DNA from: Nocardia uniformis NBRC 13702
GTDB taxonomy: Bacteria; Actinomycetota; Actinomycetes; Mycobacteriales; Mycobacteriaceae
DNA length: 64,000 nt
Direction: 5' to 3'
Assembly (NCBI RefSeq): GCF_001613345.1
Contig: NZ_BDCE01000056.1
Coordinates: 1-64,000 of the forward strand
Below, piece by piece: positions 61,948 through 64,000 of this stretch (the first letter of the stretch is position 1; each line of letters opens with the position of its first letter). The notes under the pieces were generated by a model. It saw nothing but the letters and a program-made list of their open reading frames with translations. It made no database searches and was not told the origin of the DNA. The translations under genes were made by a program, and so were the position numbers.

Positions 61948-61960
61948 ACGTCTCAGACAG
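61948..61960. promoter_or_regulatory. Operator palindrome, regulator / ABC1 kinase
   Basis: ACGTCTCAGACAG: right half perfect, left half ACGTC with two mismatches to CTGTC. It lies 27 bp from the GntR start and 42 bp from the kinase start. Confidence 0.65.
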
Positions 61961-62001
61961 TCTAGGCTGCCATATGCCCGACCGCACAGCGAGGTGAGCA
62001 A

Positions 62002-63435
62002 ATGTCCAATCGACGGTTCGGCGACGGCTACCCGCCCGCCCGCAAACTGATCCGCGACGCCAAACTGGTGAGCCTGCCGGTGGCCTACGCCGGACGCCAG
62101 GCCGCCGGAGTCGGCAAGCGCGCGCTCGGCCGCCCCGGCGCCGGGGTGAACCTCGACATCCAGGTCCGCACCGCTCAGCACATCTTTCAGGTGCTCGGTG
62201 AACTCAAAGGCTGCGCGACCAAACTCGGCCAGCTACTCTCCATCTACGAACTGGTACTTCCGCCGAAATTCGCCGAGCCCTACCGGATGGCCCTGACCCA
62301 GCTGCAGGACTCGACGCCGATCATGCTGCCCCAGACGGTAGAGACAGCGATGGCGGCGCACATGGGTTCGAACTGGCGCTGGTACTTCCGCGAATTCGAC
62401 ACCCGGCGCGCGGCGGGCGCCTCGATCGGGCAAGTGCATCGCGGCGTCTGGCACGACGGCACCGAGGTGGCGATCAAGGTGATGTACCCGGGCGCCCGCG
62501 CCGCCGTGCACGCCGACCTCGACCAGTTGCGCCGCATGTCGGTGCTGGGCACGGTGTTCGTGCCCGGCGCGGACGTGAAAGCGGTGACCGAGGCGATCTG
62601 CGACTGCATCAGCGAGGAACTCGACTACGAGGCCGAGGCCGAGAACCAGCGGGTGTTCGCCGACGCCTACGCCGATGACGCGGATTTCGTGGTGCCGCGC
62701 GTACTCGCGCGACACGGCGACGTCATCATCAGCGAATGGCTCACCGGCACCCCACTCTCCCGCATCATCGCCTCAGGCGCGCCCGAGGAACGCAATCGGC
62801 TCGGCCTGCTGCTGCTGCGTTTCGTGCTGTCCAGCTGGAATAGAGCCGGATTGCTCTACTGCGACGTCCATCCCGGCAACTTCCGGGTGCTGCCCGACGG
62901 CAGGCTCGGCGTCGTCGATTTCGGCGCCTGCGCACCGTGGCCCGCACCGGAGTTCCCGGGTGTGGTCAGCGGCTACTTCGAGGCGCTGTTCAACGGCGGC
63001 CGAACCGAGTTGGAGGCCGCCATCCGGGACCACGGGTTCGCCGAACCGGGGCGCACCATCGATGTCGACGCGGTGGCCGAGGCCTTCGTTCCACTGTGTG
63101 ATCCATTCCTGCACAACACATTCCGACTATCCACCGACTGGTTCCGGCAACAGATCCGGCGGGCGATGGATCCGCGGCTGTCGAACGCGAATCGGGACCT
63201 GACCATGCCGCCCTACTTCACCCCGTTCGCCCGCGCCTTCCTGACCGTCATCGGCGTCGTCTGCCAGCTGGACACCGAAGGCCCGATCCGCGCCGAATTC
63301 GTCCGCTGGGTCCCGGAAATCGCGGCCGCGCTGGAGAGTTTCGACCGCCGCGGCGGCAAACCCGCCGACCTCGGCATCGCCCGAACACTGCGTGGCACCG
63401 GGCCGCGGCCTCTGTCCGCTGTGCATACCGGCTGA
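62002..63435 (+). CDS. ABC1/UbiB-family atypical kinase
   Basis: 477 residues, MSNRRFGDGYPPARKLIRD. The family's KxGQ motif is CATKLGQLLS (near 75), followed by an Ala-rich loop AAGASIGQVHRG, VAIKV (Lys), ISEELDYEAEAEN, a catalytic-loop DVHPGNF and VVDFGAC. Members support quinone or lipid metabolism; the bound lipid is unknown. It is divergent from the GntR gene across an operator. Confidence 0.88.
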   Translation: MSNRRFGDGYPPARKLIRDAKLVSLPVAYAGRQAAGVGKRALGRPGAGVNLDIQVRTAQHIFQVLGELKGCATKLGQLLSIYELVLPPKFAEPYRMALTQLQDSTPIMLPQTVETAMAAHMGSNWRWYFREFDTRRAAGASIGQVHRGVWHDGTEVAIKVMYPGARAAVHADLDQLRRMSVLGTVFVPGADVKAVTEAICDCISEELDYEAEAENQRVFADAYADDADFVVPRVLARHGDVIISEWLTGTPLSRIIASGAPEERNRLGLLLLRFVLSSWNRAGLLYCDVHPGNFRVLPDGRLGVVDFGACAPWPAPEFPGVVSGYFEALFNGGRTELEAAIRDHGFAEPGRTIDVDAVAEAFVPLCDPFLHNTFRLSTDWFRQQIRRAMDPRLSNANRDLTMPPYFTPFARAFLTVIGVVCQLDTEGPIRAEFVRWVPEIAAALESFDRRGGKPADLGIARTLRGTGPRPLSAVHTG

Positions 63436-63441
63436 GCGCTC

Positions 63442-64000
63442 TCATCTGCGCCGGGCGGCCACCTCGGCCAGGGCGGGCGTCCAGGCCAGGAACTCCGGGC
63501 CGATCGGTCCCTCGGTCCGCAACTGGCACAGCACTCCGATGCCCGTGATCACCGCCCGGGCAACCGGAATGAACTCCGGTGGCAGCGTCATCTGGCGGAA
63601 CACATTGGTCAACCGGATCTCGGTGACGGCTTCGACTCGATCGCGCAACCACTCGGGTGACAGCCGAAACTGCGAATCCCAGAGGATCGGCAGGATCGGT
63701 TTCGCGATCTCCATCAGCGCCGCCGCATCGAACTCGCGTCCTGGCCGCACCAGTCCGTGCCGGCGCAGCGCCGCCTCCAAGTCGCCCGACTCATACAGCG
63801 CCGCACCGATGTCGGCGATCGCGGGCTCGAGGGTGTCCGGCCAGGGCGAACAGGCGCCGAAATCCACCACCCCCAACCGGCCGTCGGGCAGCACCAGGAA
63901 ATTGCCCGGATGCAGATCGGTGTACAGCAGCCCGCCGGTGCGCACGTGCGCGGACTTGGCGAAGCGGAGCACGAGCAGGCCTATCCGATTGCGCTCCTCC
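63442..64000 (-). CDS. ABC1/UbiB-family kinase, C-terminal part (runs off right edge)
   Basis: The open frame continues to the window end. DLHPGNFLVLPDGRLGVVDF then GACSPWPD repeats the catalytic loop and DFG-like motif of the gene at 62002. The paralogues end six bases apart, tail to tail. The N-terminal half, including the KxGQ motif, is outside the window. Confidence 0.85.
   Translation of the reverse strand, partial: EERNRIGLLVLRFAKSAHVRTGGLLYTDLHPGNFLVLPDGRLGVVDFGACSPWPDTLEPAIADIGAALYESGDLEAALRRHGLVRPGREFDAAALMEIAKPILPILWDSQFRLSPEWLRDRVEAVTEIRLTNVFRQMTLPPEFIPVARAVITGIGVLCQLRTEGPIGPEFLAWTPALAEVAARRR

Overview
The window is high-GC actinobacterial DNA, most likely Nocardia or a close mycolic-acid-containing relative. 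The evidence is a complete yrbE-mce operon with Mce-associated proteins, an MMPL transporter, many short-chain dehydrogenases (SDRs), flavin monooxygenases and a high-GC codon pattern. It has two unlike halves.

Left half (1 to about 25.6 kb) is an integrated mobile element, either an ICE or an integrated plasmid. Most backbone genes lie on the minus strand: a MobF/TrwC-type relaxase running off the left edge, SSB, a Prim-Pol type primase, a ParB-like protein, a DUF932 protein, a DprA-like protein, a DUF4192 protein and several small unknowns. A cargo block at 4.3-10.8 kb carries a two-TM protein, an Mrr-nuclease/nSTAND3 NTPase and an 875-residue protein with a zinc ribbon and a PD-(D/E)XK-like motif; this looks like anti-phage cargo. 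Two tandem modules, each an AbrB-like regulator overlapping a tyrosine recombinase, end at 24055. They are followed by a tRNA-Lys 3'-end fragment (a probable att site), an orphaned tRNA terminator, a frameshifted integrase and a piece of a third recombinase. Large imperfect inverted repeats lie at 3.5, 17.8 and 20.3 kb; the last two are copies of one element and carry the same promoter-like sequence.

Right half (25.66 kb to the end) looks like chromosome. A 12-gene minus-strand operon (36645 down to 25658) encodes YrbEA, YrbEB, MceA-F, three Mce-associated proteins and an SDR. Around it are a lipoprotein-MMPL-secreted protein operon, an eight-gene plus-strand operon with two Baeyer-Villiger-type monooxygenases (BVMOs), two twin SDRs, an SRPBCC protein and a methyltransferase, a third BVMO with an SDR, an SDR/AMP-ligase fusion, an alpha/beta hydrolase, a hormone-sensitive-lipase-type esterase, two more SDRs, a GntR-family regulator and two ABC1/UbiB-like kinases.

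The strongest hidden signal is a 13-bp palindrome, consensus CTGTC-N3-GACAG (commonest form CTGTCTGGGACAG). I find it, sometimes degenerate, in every promoter-bearing gap from 36.6 to 62 kb (nine sites), including the gap upstream of the GntR gene. This suggests one locally encoded regulator controls the whole set: uptake (Mce), export or envelope transport (MMPL), alcohol/ketone interconversion (SDR), Baeyer-Villiger oxidation (BVMO), ester hydrolysis (esterase) and acyl activation (AMP ligase). The gene mix resembles the mycobacterial mymA operon joined to an mce importer. The substrate cannot be read from the sequence.
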